Shown here one piece after another: positions 53,624 to 63,375 of a DNA stretch of 64,000 bases. This DNA comes from Mycolicibacterium lutetiense. GTDB lineage: Bacteria > Actinomycetota > Actinomycetes > Mycobacteriales > Mycobacteriaceae. Positions within the stretch are counted from its first letter, which is position 1, and every line of letters starts with the position of its first letter. Location of the stretch: assembly GCF_017876775.1 (NCBI RefSeq), contig NZ_JAGIOP010000001.1, positions 1,240,001 to 1,304,000 of the forward strand. Reading direction: 5' to 3'. A model generated the notes under the pieces. The model was not told the DNA's origin. It worked only from the letters and a program-made list of their open reading frames with translations, and did not search any database. The translations under genes were made by a program, and so were the position numbers.

Positions 53624-54505
53624 CGGCGGCCCGGTCCGCGACCGGGTCAGCCGGATGGCGACGTAGACGACCGCAGCCGCGATGACGAAGGCCGCCAGCC
53701 ACGGCAGCAGCAGGCCGAACAACATCACGAATCCGGTGGCCGCTGACACGAAGCCGTGCCAGCCGCGCTCGACCTGGCCCCAGAACCCCTGATACTGCGG
53801 GGCGGGGCCACCGATCTGCTCGGCGGTGATGTCGAGATTGACCGTGCTGTAGTCGATCTGGTCGCCGAGCTGGGTGCGCTGCGCACGCAGGCTGTCGAGG
53901 TCGGCCTGGCGCTGCGACAGGGCGTTCTCGGCCGCGATCAACGCCTCGGGGTCTTTGGCGTCGCGCATGATCCCGAGCAGCCGGTCCACCGAAGTCTGCA
54001 ACGCATTGATGCGGGCGTCGAGATCGACGCGCTGCGAGGTCACATCATCGGAGCGGACCTCGACGGTCTGCACCGTGCCGAGTTTCTTGAACCCGTCGAG
54101 GGTGCCCTCCAGTTTGGCGGCCGGTACGCGCAGCGCCAGGGAGATGTGTGCCCGGCCGGAGCTGGAGCCGGCGTCCTCGGAGCGGCTGTCCACCCGGCCA
54201 CCGGCATCTGCGGTCAGTGCTACGGCCTTGTCGGCCACCGCAGCCGGGTCGCCGGTGGTGATCGACATCGATGCGGTCTTGACGATGTCCCGCTTGACGT
54301 CGGCGGGTGCCGGGGCCTCCTTGAACCCGGCACCGCTTTCCGGTGCCGGTGCCGAAGGCGCGAATCCGGCGTCGTTCGGCGGTGCCGCCGGGGCCGAGGA
54401 GGTGGGGGAGTGCCCGGCCGCGCAGGCCGGGGCGGCGGCCAACATGGCCGCGGCGAACAATGCCACCGTCACGCGGTGGCGGCATGCACTGGTGTGCCTG
54501 GGCAT
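53513..54505 (-). CDS. DUF4349 putative lipoprotein with membrane helix
   Basis: The 330-residue protein has a signal sequence ending AAAPACAAG, possibly lipid-modified at Cys. A DUF4349 extracytoplasmic domain ([60 protein letters not shown]) contains a coiled-coil (about 155-210, [19 protein letters not shown]). One C-terminal helix pair ([26 protein letters not shown]) and a polar tail follow. The polar tail lies antisense to ecfT. ATG at 54505 chosen to begin at the signal peptide. Confidence 0.8.
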   Translation of the reverse strand: MPRHTSACRHRVTVALFAAAMLAAAPACAAGHSPTSSAPAAPPNDAGFAPSAPAPESGAGFKEAPAPADVKRDIVKTASMSITTGDPAAVADKAVALTADAGGRVDSRSEDAGSSSGRAHISLALRVPAAKLEGTLDGFKKLGTVQTVEVRSDDVTSQRVDLDARINALQTSVDRLLGIMRDAKDPEALIAAENALSQRQADLDSLRAQRTQLGDQIDYSTVNLDITAEQIGGPAPQYQGFWGQVERGWHGFVSAATGFVMLFGLLLPWLAAFVIAAAVVYVAIRLTRSRTGPPSPPRQAGRQDGELQGQGSAADQDEDGEGDPVTSPGP

Positions 54506-54527
54506 CAGCCCAATGTAGGCGATGTGG

Positions 54528-55853
54528 TCAGCGTGCGGCTGCCGTATTGGCGGCCCATTGAGCGTCGGCCAGGGACTTCTCGACATCGCGTCGGCCCAGG
54601 AACATCTCGTCGAAATAGGGCTGGAGGGCCTGATATCCGGCCGGGAAGCCGGCCGCTCCCGGCGCCGGGATCCGCGGACCCCGCAGCACCCGGAAGAACG
54701 GGCTGACGTCCACCCCGCGCGCTTTCCAGTAGTCGTGGTAGACGGGTTGGGCGGCCAGCACGGCCGGGATGGCGGCGCCTTTCACCCCGAGGAACTCGCT
54801 GCCCTGTTTGCTGCCCATCCACGCCAGCACCTCCCGCACCGAACCCGGGTGGCGGGTCGCCGAGTTGGCCGCTGCGGCAATGCCATTGGTGACACTGACT
54901 CGACCTTTGGGGCCGGTGGGCAGCATGACCACGCCCCACCGGAACCGGGCCTGGTTCGCGATGGCCGCCAGGTTGTAGGTGCCGGACTGGAACAGCGCCA
55001 TTCGGCCTTGCAGGAAGGTGTTGCGGGAGAAGTCCCCGTTGCTGTTGGTGGCCGAGGCCGGTGGGGCGACGTGATCGTCGTTGATCATCCGTACCAGATA
55101 CGTGAACGCCTCGACGGCCTGCGGGTTGTCGAAGGCGAATCGATCGCCGATGGTGAAGATGCCACCCGCCGAGCCGATGTAGTTGAGGTAGATGCCCTGA
55201 AGGTCGTTGGCGGCGTTGTAGCCCCACTGCCGGATCCGACCGGGGTCGAAACCCTCGGTGCCGGCTGTGCGGCCCTGCTCGTCGACGGTGAGCCTGGCGG
55301 CCAGCGACCGCAGGGTGTCGTCGGGTCCGTTCGACCAGCGCAGCGTGGTCAGTTCGGCGAGGTCCACCCCGGAGGCGTCGAGCAGGTCGGCGTTGAAATA
55401 CACCGCGATACCGGCGTCGGTCAGTTGCGGAACGGCCCACAGGGCGTCATTGCGGGTGAACTGGTTGACCACCGAGGGTTCCCAGGCTCGGGCGGCGTTG
55501 GCGCCCAACGTCTGTCCGATGTCGAGCAGCCGGCCGTTGTCGGCGTACCCGGCCAGGTAGGCATTGGACAGCCAGAAGATGTCATCGGCACTGCCGCCTG
55601 CCACATCGGTGCGCAGGCTGTCGAAGTAGGACGAGTAGGCGACGGTGTTGACCCGCACGTCGATGTCAGGATGCTCGCGGGTGAACTCTGCGAACGACTC
55701 CCGGTAGGCGGCCGCCACCTGCGGGTCCCACAGCCGCACGGTCACCACGGTGCGACCTTCGGGTTCGGTCGTGTGGCCGAGCAGGACGGCAGCGACCAGC
55801 AGGACGGCCATGGTCAATGCCAGGCCGGCGGCCGCCAGCGTGGAGCGCCTCAT
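54528..55853 (-). CDS. uspC: UspC-like sugar ABC transporter substrate-binding protein
   Basis: The 441-residue extracellular solute-binding protein family 1 member has an uncleaved or cleaved N-terminal hydrophobic segment (LAAAGLALTMAVLLVAAVLL), then the carbohydrate-binding fold (VVTVRLWDPQVAAAYRESFAEF, GGSADDIFWLSNAYLAGYADNG, WAVPQLTDAGIAVYFNADLL). Length matches M. tuberculosis UspC (440), which binds amino sugars. ATG at 55853 overlaps the uspB stop by 4 bases. No ATPase gene is in the operon. Confidence 0.85.
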   Translation of the reverse strand: MRRSTLAAAGLALTMAVLLVAAVLLGHTTEPEGRTVVTVRLWDPQVAAAYRESFAEFTREHPDIDVRVNTVAYSSYFDSLRTDVAGGSADDIFWLSNAYLAGYADNGRLLDIGQTLGANAARAWEPSVVNQFTRNDALWAVPQLTDAGIAVYFNADLLDASGVDLAELTTLRWSNGPDDTLRSLAARLTVDEQGRTAGTEGFDPGRIRQWGYNAANDLQGIYLNYIGSAGGIFTIGDRFAFDNPQAVEAFTYLVRMINDDHVAPPASATNSNGDFSRNTFLQGRMALFQSGTYNLAAIANQARFRWGVVMLPTGPKGRVSVTNGIAAAANSATRHPGSVREVLAWMGSKQGSEFLGVKGAAIPAVLAAQPVYHDYWKARGVDVSPFFRVLRGPRIPAPGAAGFPAGYQALQPYFDEMFLGRRDVEKSLADAQWAANTAAAR

Positions 55854-56662
55854 TTGATTCCCGTCACCACGATCGAACGGACGATGTTGCGCGAGAACGC
55901 GATGAACAACACGATCAGCGGGACGATCGCGACCGTGGTGGCCGCCATCACCAGCGTCCACTGCGCGTTGTACTGCGTCTGCAGCCCGGCCGTCGCGACC
56001 GTGAGCACCTGCCACTTGCTGCCGCTCGTGATCACCAACGGCCACAGGAAGTTGTTCCACTGGCTCACCACGGTGATCAATGCCAGGGTCACGAGGATCG
56101 GCCGGCTGGCCGGCACCACCACGTGCATGATCACGTCCAGGGTGTGGGCGCCGTCGAGGCGGGCCGCGTTGATCAGATCGTCGGGAATCGATCGAAAGTA
56201 CTCGCGCAGCAAGAAGATCGCGTACGGCGAGCCGAACATGAACGGCAGCACCAGCGCCCAGAAGGTATTGCGCAATCCCGCCTCGGCCATCATCAGGTAC
56301 AGCGGCACCACGGTCACCGTCGCAGGCACCATCAGCGTCGCGATGTAGATCCAGAACAGGGCGTCGCGGCCGGGGAACCGCAGCCGGGCAAAGGCATAGG
56401 CGGCCAGCACTGAGAACACCAGTTGACCGAGCAGGATCACGGCGGTCATCAACGCGGTCACCACGATGGCGCGACCGAATCCGGCGTCGGACAACCCGAC
56501 GTAGTTCTCCAACGTCGGCGGCGCGGGCGGTGATAGCGGGGGATCGGTGGCGAACTGCTCGGCCGAGGTGAAGGAGGTGAGCAACCCGAGGCCGAAGGGC
56601 AGCAGCGTGATCACCGCGCCGAGCAGAAGGCCCACGTAGATCAGTGCGTTACGTGAGGTCAT
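55850..56662 (-). CDS. uspB: UspB-like sugar ABC transporter permease
   Basis: The 270-residue MalG-type permease has about six helices (ALIYVGLLLGAVITLLPFGLGLL first) and the EAA loop LINAARLDGAHTLDVIMHVVVPASRP, which docks the ATPase. It pairs with UspA. ATG at 56662 lies 14 bases inside the end of uspA. Order uspA-uspB-uspC agrees with M. tuberculosis. Confidence 0.88.
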   Translation of the reverse strand: MTSRNALIYVGLLLGAVITLLPFGLGLLTSFTSAEQFATDPPLSPPAPPTLENYVGLSDAGFGRAIVVTALMTAVILLGQLVFSVLAAYAFARLRFPGRDALFWIYIATLMVPATVTVVPLYLMMAEAGLRNTFWALVLPFMFGSPYAIFLLREYFRSIPDDLINAARLDGAHTLDVIMHVVVPASRPILVTLALITVVSQWNNFLWPLVITSGSKWQVLTVATAGLQTQYNAQWTLVMAATTVAIVPLIVLFIAFSRNIVRSIVVTGIK

Positions 56663-57521
56663 AGCTGATCCTGCGGCGGAAGTAGACGTGCTGGAGCAGC
56701 GTGATGCCGACGAGGATGACGAACAGCACAATCGCCATCACCGAGGCCCGGCCCACCGCGGCCGCGCCGAACGCCTCGGCATAGATCCGGTGGGCCACCA
56801 GATCGGTGCGACCCTGGGGCCCGCCCGCGGTCAGGGCATACACGGTGTCGAATACCTGCGCGGCACTGACGATTCCGGTGACCAGGACGAAGAACATGGT
56901 CGGGCGCAGCATCGGCAGGGTGATGTGACGGAACCGCTGCCAGTCTGTCGCGCCGTCGGTGCGGGCGGCGTTGTGGACATCGGCGGGAATGTTGAGGATG
57001 CCGGCCAGGAAGAACAGCGTCACGTAGCCGACATTGGTCCACACCACGACGGCCGACACCACCGGCAGCGCCAGTCCGGGGTCGGTGAGCCACTCGATCG
57101 GCCGGCCCAGCACGGTGCTCAGCGCACCGTCGGTGGGGGCCAGGATCCATTTCCACAACACCGCGATCGCCAGCGGTGCACAGATCCACGGCAGCACGTA
57201 CACGGTGCGGAAGAATCCGGTGCCCGGCAGTTCCCGAGCCAGTAGCGACGCGGCGATCAGGCCCAGCACGGTCTGCGTCGGCACCACCAGCAGCACGAAC
57301 AGCAGTGTCACCCCCAGTGAGGTGGCGAACGACGAATCGGTGAGCACCGACGTCCAATTGTCCAGCCCCACATACTCGATCGGGCCCAGTAGATCCCACC
57401 GCTGCAGGCTCAACCAGACCACGACGAGCATGGGCAGCAACAGAAAGGTGACGACGCCGAACAGGCTGGGGGCGACAAGCGCGTACCCCAGTGCGGTCGT
57501 GCGGACACGCGAGGTGGCCAT
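56649..57521 (-). CDS. uspA: UspA-like sugar ABC transporter permease
   Basis: The 290-residue MalF-type permease has six helices (ALGYALVAPSLFGVVTFLLLPML first) and the EAA loop VHNAARTDGATDWQRFRHITLPMLRP. It is the first gene of the uspABC operon and equal in length to M. tuberculosis UspA. ATG at 57521 was chosen because the conserved N-terminus starts there; a frame to 57956 would run antisense through the cutinase start. The 187 bases to the divergent cutinase gene hold both promoters. Confidence 0.88.
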   Translation of the reverse strand: MATSRVRTTALGYALVAPSLFGVVTFLLLPMLVVVWLSLQRWDLLGPIEYVGLDNWTSVLTDSSFATSLGVTLLFVLLVVPTQTVLGLIAASLLARELPGTGFFRTVYVLPWICAPLAIAVLWKWILAPTDGALSTVLGRPIEWLTDPGLALPVVSAVVVWTNVGYVTLFFLAGILNIPADVHNAARTDGATDWQRFRHITLPMLRPTMFFVLVTGIVSAAQVFDTVYALTAGGPQGRTDLVAHRIYAEAFGAAAVGRASVMAIVLFVILVGITLLQHVYFRRRISYDLT

Positions 57522-57708
57522 CGAATCATTAAAGCGGTTCGTCAGCTGCCGGCGCCACGGTGGGCAGGTACAACGTCCAAACGCGTCGAGGCCATCCCGG
57601 ACGGGGCGATCATGCGCAGATGACGTACTCACCTGACTGTTCCGGAATCGAAGACCCGAGGGCGCACTTGTAGCTGGTAACAGCAACAGATGGACCGGGG
57701 GCCAATTC

Positions 57709-58485
57709 ATGAGCACAGCGCAGCCAGCCCGCAGGGGCAGCGTGACGTCCACCGTGGCACAGTCGGCGATCTTCACCGTGTTCGGCGTGGCCGCGATGGT
57801 CTTCGGTTCGCTGGTCGGTCCGGTTGCCACGGCCCACGCCGCCGACGGATGCGCCGACGTCGAGGTCGTGTTCGCCCGCGGCACCAACGAGGCGCCCGGG
57901 GTGGGAGCCACCGGGCAGGCGTTCGTCGACGCGCTCACTGCCGACCTACCCGGCAAATCTGTGGACGTGTACGGGGTGAACTACCCGGCGTCACTGAACT
58001 TCGGCCAGGCTGTCGACGGGATCGCTGATGCGAGCAACCGGATCCAGTCGATCGCGGCAACGTGCCCGGCGACGCAGATCGTGCTGGGCGGTTATTCGCA
58101 GGGCGCTGCGGTGGCCGGCTACACCACCGCCGGCAGCGTGCCCGCCGGATATGTCCTGCCCGCCGGCATCAGCGGCCCGATGCCGGCATCGGTTGCCTCA
58201 CACGTCGCGGCCGTGGCGCTGTTCGGAACTCCCGACGACTGGGTTCTGGGCCTGGCCGACCGAAGCGCACCACCCATCGCCATCGGTGCGCCGTACGTGG
58301 CCAAGACGATCCAGCTGTGTGCCCCCGGTGACCCGGTCTGCTTTCCCGGTGGCCTGAATCGTGCCGCCCACAGCTCCTACAGGGACAACGGTATGGCCGT
58401 CCAGGCAGCCGACTTCGCGGCCCGGCGGCTGGGCGCGGGTGCTCCGGCGGCAACCGTGGTGCAGGCCGTGGGCGGCATGAGCTAG
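57709..58485 (+). CDS. secreted cutinase family esterase (Culp)
   Basis: The 258-residue protein has a long signal peptide (basic RRG, then AIFTVFGVAAMVFGSLVGPVATAHA). The mature cutinase begins DGCADVEVVFARGTNEAPG. The catalytic triad is seen: Ser in GGYSQG near 130, Asp in CAPGDPVC near 208, His in AHSSY near 223, with Cys pairs for two disulfides. Mycobacterial Culp proteins hydrolyse short or medium chain esters and lipids at the cell surface. The 3' end overlaps the convergent SDR gene by 4 bases. Confidence 0.93.
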   Translation: MSTAQPARRGSVTSTVAQSAIFTVFGVAAMVFGSLVGPVATAHAADGCADVEVVFARGTNEAPGVGATGQAFVDALTADLPGKSVDVYGVNYPASLNFGQAVDGIADASNRIQSIAATCPATQIVLGGYSQGAAVAGYTTAGSVPAGYVLPAGISGPMPASVASHVAAVALFGTPDDWVLGLADRSAPPIAIGAPYVAKTIQLCAPGDPVCFPGGLNRAAHSSYRDNGMAVQAADFAARRLGAGAPAATVVQAVGGMS

Positions 58486-59468
58486 CGCTCGAGCCCCTGA
58501 AACCCGGCAACGGTGTCGGCCAGGGTGATTCGTGGATCGCGGTAGGTGATGCCGAGGTCGCGTTCGCTGGGTGAATCGTCGGAGGCCGGCATCTGCGTGT
58601 AGTACTGCATCCCGGCTTCCGTGAACGGCGTCTGGAACGGCAGGAACGGACCCATCCGGTCGAGCACCTGCCCGGCGACGCGCAGGACGGTGTCGGGAAC
58701 CGGGACGGCGAACATCGTCTTGTCGCCAACCTCGGTGAGCAGCTTGGCCAACTGGTCCACCGGAATGCGATGACCGCCGGCCATGTACCGGCGGGGCCCG
58801 CGACCGGGTTCGAGCAGCGCCACATGTAAGGCCGCCAGGTCACGTCCGTCGACGATGGTCCACGCTGCGCTGCGACCGGGAATCGCCCCGAGTTGCAGTG
58901 CGGCGGCCACCCCCTCGCCGGCCTCACCGAACTGGTTGCCGACCGGTGGACCCATGACCATGCCGGGATAGGTGATGTTGACCGGTGCGCCGGCGTCCTG
59001 CATCCCGCGGGCATAGATCTCGACCTGGGCCTTGGACCGGCCGTAGCCGTCCGTCCCGCCGAACACCGGCAGGTCGGCTTCCAGCGTGTCCACGTCCGGA
59101 TTGAACAACGCGGTAATGCTCGACACATGGATGATCGGATCCAGGCCGAGTTCTGCTGCGCCGCCGAGCACATTCCGCGCACCGTCCATGTTGGTGCTCA
59201 TCATCTGCGCGGTCTGGCTGGGATCGGTGGCGACCAGCGCCGCACTGTGCAGGACGGCATCGCAGCCCTCGAGTGCGAGCATCACCGAGTCGCGGTTGGT
59301 GATGTCGCCGACGGCATGGTCGGAGACGTCGACTCCGAGCTTGGCGACACTGGTGTGCAACCGGTCCGGGTTGCGCACCAGAAACCGAACGGAATGACCG
59401 GCGTCCGCAATCGCTTTCGCGCTCCACCCGCCGACAAACCCGGTACCGCCGGTGACCAATACGCGCAT
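58482..59468 (-). CDS. NAD(P)-dependent epimerase/dehydratase (extended SDR)
   Basis: The 328-residue extended short-chain dehydrogenase/reductase has a Rossmann motif VLVTGGTGFVGGWSAKAI at the N-terminus, AVLHSAALVATDP near 70 and the catalytic YGRSK near 146 with a preceding Ser (HVSSITAL). Substrate unknown; possibly a sugar nucleotide, flavonoid-like or steroid ketone. ATG at 59468. An inverted repeat CTAGCG/CGCTAG (59481-59514) lies in the 98-base upstream gap. Confidence 0.88.
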   Translation of the reverse strand: MRVLVTGGTGFVGGWSAKAIADAGHSVRFLVRNPDRLHTSVAKLGVDVSDHAVGDITNRDSVMLALEGCDAVLHSAALVATDPSQTAQMMSTNMDGARNVLGGAAELGLDPIIHVSSITALFNPDVDTLEADLPVFGGTDGYGRSKAQVEIYARGMQDAGAPVNITYPGMVMGPPVGNQFGEAGEGVAAALQLGAIPGRSAAWTIVDGRDLAALHVALLEPGRGPRRYMAGGHRIPVDQLAKLLTEVGDKTMFAVPVPDTVLRVAGQVLDRMGPFLPFQTPFTEAGMQYYTQMPASDDSPSERDLGITYRDPRITLADTVAGFQGLER

Positions 59469-59566
59469 GACGCCAACCTCCTAGCGAACGAACAACTCGT
59501 CGCACAGACGCTAGTAGGTCAGGGGGCGCAACGAAGCGGTTTCAGCCCTGTGCCGGATATGTCGGC

Positions 59567-61234
59567 TCAGCCGCCCCTCAGCGTCGCGAGCTCCTTCATG
59601 TTCGCCCACCCCTGCTGCTGCGCCTCATCGAGGAAACTCGGCAGCGGCGCGCGCAGTTCGGGCAGCACCTCATGGTCGAGCAGCGCCTGCAGGGCGGCCT
59701 GCTTGGCGTTGTGGCCGGCCTGGTTGTCCAGCTCCCAGACTCCTGAATCGGTTGTGTAGTCGTATAACTCGTGGTGGATGGGCCGCGAGGTGTCGATGTC
59801 CATGCTGCCGGGTTTCCAGTACGTGTACATGCCGAGCTTGGCTTCGGGGGTACGCACGGCGACGATGTGGCTTGGTGCGGAGGTCGGGATGTCTGTCGGT
59901 GGGCCGGCTGCGCCGAACACCTTCTGTGCGAGCGGTGATTTCAGCAAGGCCGCCATCTCCTCCACCGACATGTCGTCGGTGGCGTGCGCGATCCACGGCC
60001 GGCCCGGAGCCGCCGCATCGGCGGCGATCCCGGCGATGTCGGCGCGGCTCGCCAGGTAGGAGTAGCGGGAGTCGGACCGCCAGCCCGTGCCACCGTGCGC
60101 GATGGTCAGCAAGAGCGGAGCCAGGTCGGCGCTGGAAGTCAGCTGGGTGCGGCTGTCGCCGGGGTCGGGTGTCAGGTGACCCGACGGGTCGCGGATGTAG
60201 AGCGGCACCCGGATGCTCTCTTCGTAGACCGCGGCGCCCTTGCCACGCAGGCCGTGCGACCCCGCGTACTCGCCGTGGTCGGAGGTGAACACGACGACGG
60301 TGTTGTCGTCGACATCCGGCCGCGCCGCCAGGATGTCGAGCACCCGGCCGATCTGGGTGTCCACCTGTTGATGCAGCCACAGGTACATGTCCAGGCAGCG
60401 CGCCCACTGCGCGGCCGCCTCGGGCCCGGTGTAGTCCATCGCGCCGGTCATCAACGGCGACATGAAGTTCATGTAGTCGATCTGCAATTGGGGTTTGCCC
60501 CGGCGGCGCAGATCCTCAGCGGTCTCGAAGTTCACCGGCTTGGCACTGAACCGGTGTGGAACATCTTCTGGCAGAGGATTTTTCGGCCACCAGCAGATGT
60601 CGTGCGGATTGACCAGGGACACCGTGGTGCACCATGGGCCCTCGTTCGCGTGGGCGTCGAACCACCCGGCGAACTGATCGACGATCGAAGGATCCTGCGC
60701 CAAGCCCTGATTCGGCGCGCCGTTGGGGGACGGGTAGGTGCCGCCGGAGAAGCCGTGGACATCCAGGCCGTCGGGGGTGTTGTCGGCCACGCTGCCCAGG
60801 TGCCATTTACCCCACCACCAAGTGCGGTATCCGGCATCGCGCAGCATCGTGCCCCAGGTGGGGAAGCGGGCCGCCAGCGTCGACTCGGTGGGGCCTTCGC
60901 CGGTGTAGAGGCACCCGGTCTGGTGTGAGTACAGCCCGGTGGTCAGCACCCCGCGCGACGGCGTGCACATGTTCGACGCGCTGTAGTGCGAGCCGAACGA
61001 CGTGCTGCGCGTCCGCAACCGCTCGAGGTTCGGCAACAGCGCGCCCAGCTGCTGCGCATCGGGGAACCACTGGGGTGCCCGCATCTGGTCGACGATGACG
61101 ACGAGGATGTTGGGCTGCCCGGCAGATTCGGGCCCGCGCCGCCCCAGCAGTTCGTAACCGCCGAATCCGACCGCGGCTGCACCGGCGGCCGCCGCCGCAC
61201 CACCTAGGACTGTCCGCCTGCTGAGCTCTGCCAT
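59567..61234 (-). CDS. Tat-exported sulfatase
   Basis: The 555-residue arylsulfatase-type enzyme has a twin-arginine leader (SRRTVLGGAAAAAGAAAVGFG). The sulfatase motif MCTPSRGVLTTG near residue 88 has Cys in CTPSR, the site converted to formylglycine. The metal-binding N-terminus is ILVVIVDQMR, further motifs are WWWGKWHLG and VVFTSDHGEYAGSHGL. It acts outside the membrane on a sulfate ester of unknown nature. ATG at 61234; a frame to 61927 is antisense to the neighbouring gene. Divergent from the P-loop gene. Confidence 0.92.
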   Translation of the reverse strand: MAELSRRTVLGGAAAAAGAAAVGFGGYELLGRRGPESAGQPNILVVIVDQMRAPQWFPDAQQLGALLPNLERLRTRSTSFGSHYSASNMCTPSRGVLTTGLYSHQTGCLYTGEGPTESTLAARFPTWGTMLRDAGYRTWWWGKWHLGSVADNTPDGLDVHGFSGGTYPSPNGAPNQGLAQDPSIVDQFAGWFDAHANEGPWCTTVSLVNPHDICWWPKNPLPEDVPHRFSAKPVNFETAEDLRRRGKPQLQIDYMNFMSPLMTGAMDYTGPEAAAQWARCLDMYLWLHQQVDTQIGRVLDILAARPDVDDNTVVVFTSDHGEYAGSHGLRGKGAAVYEESIRVPLYIRDPSGHLTPDPGDSRTQLTSSADLAPLLLTIAHGGTGWRSDSRYSYLASRADIAGIAADAAAPGRPWIAHATDDMSVEEMAALLKSPLAQKVFGAAGPPTDIPTSAPSHIVAVRTPEAKLGMYTYWKPGSMDIDTSRPIHHELYDYTTDSGVWELDNQAGHNAKQAALQALLDHEVLPELRAPLPSFLDEAQQQGWANMKELATLRGG

Positions 61235-61267
61235 GTCCTCACGGTAGGCCTCGCTACGATCGGTCGG

Positions 61268-61822
61268 GTGTTGACGGCTCAAGATCCAGTGACCTGGGAG
61301 CCGCGGCGCATCGCCGTCGCCGGGGTGACGGGGTCGGGCAAGACGACTCTTGCGGCGCGACTGTCGCACGAGTTCGACCTGCCGTACGTCGAGATCGACA
61401 GTCTCTATCACGGGCCCGGCTGGGAACCCCGACCCACGTTCATCAGCGACGTCGAGCAGTTCATCGCGGGCGATTCCTGGGTGATCGAATGGCAGTACCG
61501 CGCCGTGCGCAGCCAGATCGTGACGCGCGCGGACACCCTGTTGTGGCTGGACCTGCCGACCCCGGTGGCCCTGCGCCAGTTGACGCGTCGCACCCTTCGC
61601 CGACGCCTCGGCCGCCGCGAGTTGTGGAACGGCAACATCGAACCGCCGCTGCGCACGATTTTCACCGACCGTGACCACATCTTGCGCTGGGGATTCCGGA
61701 CCCGAAACAAGCTCCGCGACACCATCCCTGCGCTGGGATCGCAGGTGCCCCATCTGCACATCGTCCGCTTCACCCGCCACCGCGATGTCGAGGCCTGGCT
61801 GAGCCGCATTGCTCCCGCCTGA
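61268..61822 (+). CDS. P-loop nucleotide kinase-like protein
   Basis: The 184-residue protein has Walker A AGVTGSGKTTLAARL near residue 18, then LPYVEIDSLYHGPGWEPRP, and an Arg-rich lid-like region (TRRTLRRRLGRRELWNGN). The pattern is that of adenylate-kinase-related or DNA topology modulation (FlaR-type) proteins that phosphorylate small molecules; the substrate is unknown. GTG at 61268, 33 bases from the divergent sulfatase start. Confidence 0.85.
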   Translation: MLTAQDPVTWEPRRIAVAGVTGSGKTTLAARLSHEFDLPYVEIDSLYHGPGWEPRPTFISDVEQFIAGDSWVIEWQYRAVRSQIVTRADTLLWLDLPTPVALRQLTRRTLRRRLGRRELWNGNIEPPLRTIFTDRDHILRWGFRTRNKLRDTIPALGSQVPHLHIVRFTRHRDVEAWLSRIAPA

Positions 61823-61857
61823 ACCATGTCGCCCCGCAGCGCCGCTACCGTAGGAGC

Positions 61858-63375
61858 GTGACAGCTCAACGACGTGTGGACGCCGACTTCCTGGAGCTGC
61901 CCCGGTTCGAGTTGGCTGACGCGGCACTGTCCGCGGCAGCCGCCGCCGGCGCCAGCTATGCCGATCTGCGGATTCACCGCATCACCACCGAGATCATCCA
62001 ATTGCGCGACGGAGAGTTGGAGATGTCTGTGGTCAACCGCGAGGTGGGGTTGGCGGTGCGGGTGATCGTCGATGGCGCGTGGGGATTCGCCTCCCATGCC
62101 GAACTGGCACCCGAGGTGGCGGCCGAGACGGCCCGCCGCGCTGTGCAGGTGGCCACGACGCTCGCGCCACTGAACGCCGAGCGCATCGAGTTGGCCGCCG
62201 AGCCGGTCTACACCGATGTGACCTGGGTGTCCGATTACGGTGTCGACCCGTTCATCGTCCCCGCCGCCGACAAGATCGCGCTGCTCGGCGACTACTCCGG
62301 CCGGTTGCTGGCGGCCGACGGTGTGGACCATGTGTCGGCGGGCGTGCACGCGGTCAAGGAGCAGAGCTTCTACGCCGACAGCTTCGGATCCTCGATCACC
62401 CAGCAGCGGGTGCGGGTGATGCCGACGATGGAGGCGGTCGCCGTCGACTCGGCCGCCGGGTCGTTCGAGACCATGCGCACACTGGTCCCACCGATGGCGC
62501 GGGGCTGGGAAGCGCTGGCCGGCGACGACGTGTGGGACTGGACCTCTGAGCTGGCCGAGCTGCCGACGCTGCTGGCCGAGAAGACCAAAGCCCCGTCGGT
62601 CGTCGCCGGCCCCACCGACCTGGTGATCGACCCGTCCAACCTGTGGCTGACCATTCACGAATCCATCGGGCACGCCACCGAATACGACCGGGCGATCGGC
62701 TATGAGGCGGCCTACGCCGGGACGTCGTTCGCCACCCCGGACAAACTCGGCACCATGCGCTACGGCTCGCCCGTGATGAACGTGACTGCCGACCGCACCG
62801 TGGAATTCGGCTTGGCCACCGTCGGATTCGATGATGAAGGGGTGCAGTCCCAGAGCTGGGACCTGGTGCGCGACGGCGTCTTCGTCGGCTATCAGCTGGA
62901 CCGGGTGTTCGCCCCGCGACTTGGAAAGGCCCGCTCCAACGGCTGCTCGTATGCCGACTCGCCACACCATGTCCCGATCCAGCGGATGGCCAATGTGTCG
63001 CTGCAGCCGGGGCCGGAAGATCTCAGCACGCAGGATCTGATCTCGCGGGTGTCCGACGGCATCTACGTCGTGGGCGACAAGTCCTGGTCAATCGACATGC
63101 AGCGGTACAACTTCCAGTTCACCGGCCAGCGGTTCTACCGGATTCGCGACGGCCGGCTGGACGGGCAGTTGCGCGACGTGGCGTACCAGGCCACCACGAC
63201 CGATTTCTGGGGTGCGATGGAGGCTGTCGGCGGACCGTCGACCTGGCGCCTGGGTGGGGCGTTCAACTGCGGCAAGGCCCAGCCCGGGCAGGTGGCGCCG
63301 GTCAGCCACGGCTGTCCGAGCGCGCTGTTCCGCGGCATCAATGTACTGAACACCCGGACGGAGGGCGGCCGATGA
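61858..63375 (+). CDS. tldD: TldD metalloprotease subunit
   Basis: The 505-residue protein has the zinc-binding HESIGH near residue 266 in LTIHESIGHATEYDRA and the downstream C-terminal Cys/His region (KARSNGCSYADSPHH). TldD/TldE form a heterodimeric protease that degrades unfolded peptides and matures some RiPPs. Length equals M. tuberculosis Rv2315c. GTG at 61858. The stop overlaps tldE as ATGA. Confidence 0.95.
   Translation: MTAQRRVDADFLELPRFELADAALSAAAAAGASYADLRIHRITTEIIQLRDGELEMSVVNREVGLAVRVIVDGAWGFASHAELAPEVAAETARRAVQVATTLAPLNAERIELAAEPVYTDVTWVSDYGVDPFIVPAADKIALLGDYSGRLLAADGVDHVSAGVHAVKEQSFYADSFGSSITQQRVRVMPTMEAVAVDSAAGSFETMRTLVPPMARGWEALAGDDVWDWTSELAELPTLLAEKTKAPSVVAGPTDLVIDPSNLWLTIHESIGHATEYDRAIGYEAAYAGTSFATPDKLGTMRYGSPVMNVTADRTVEFGLATVGFDDEGVQSQSWDLVRDGVFVGYQLDRVFAPRLGKARSNGCSYADSPHHVPIQRMANVSLQPGPEDLSTQDLISRVSDGIYVVGDKSWSIDMQRYNFQFTGQRFYRIRDGRLDGQLRDVAYQATTTDFWGAMEAVGGPSTWRLGGAFNCGKAQPGQVAPVSHGCPSALFRGINVLNTRTEGGR

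Noticed and set aside
59481..59514. CTAGCG/CGCTAG repeat as an operator for the SDR gene
   Set aside because: Only 6-base arms with a 22-base gap; too weak to call without other evidence.
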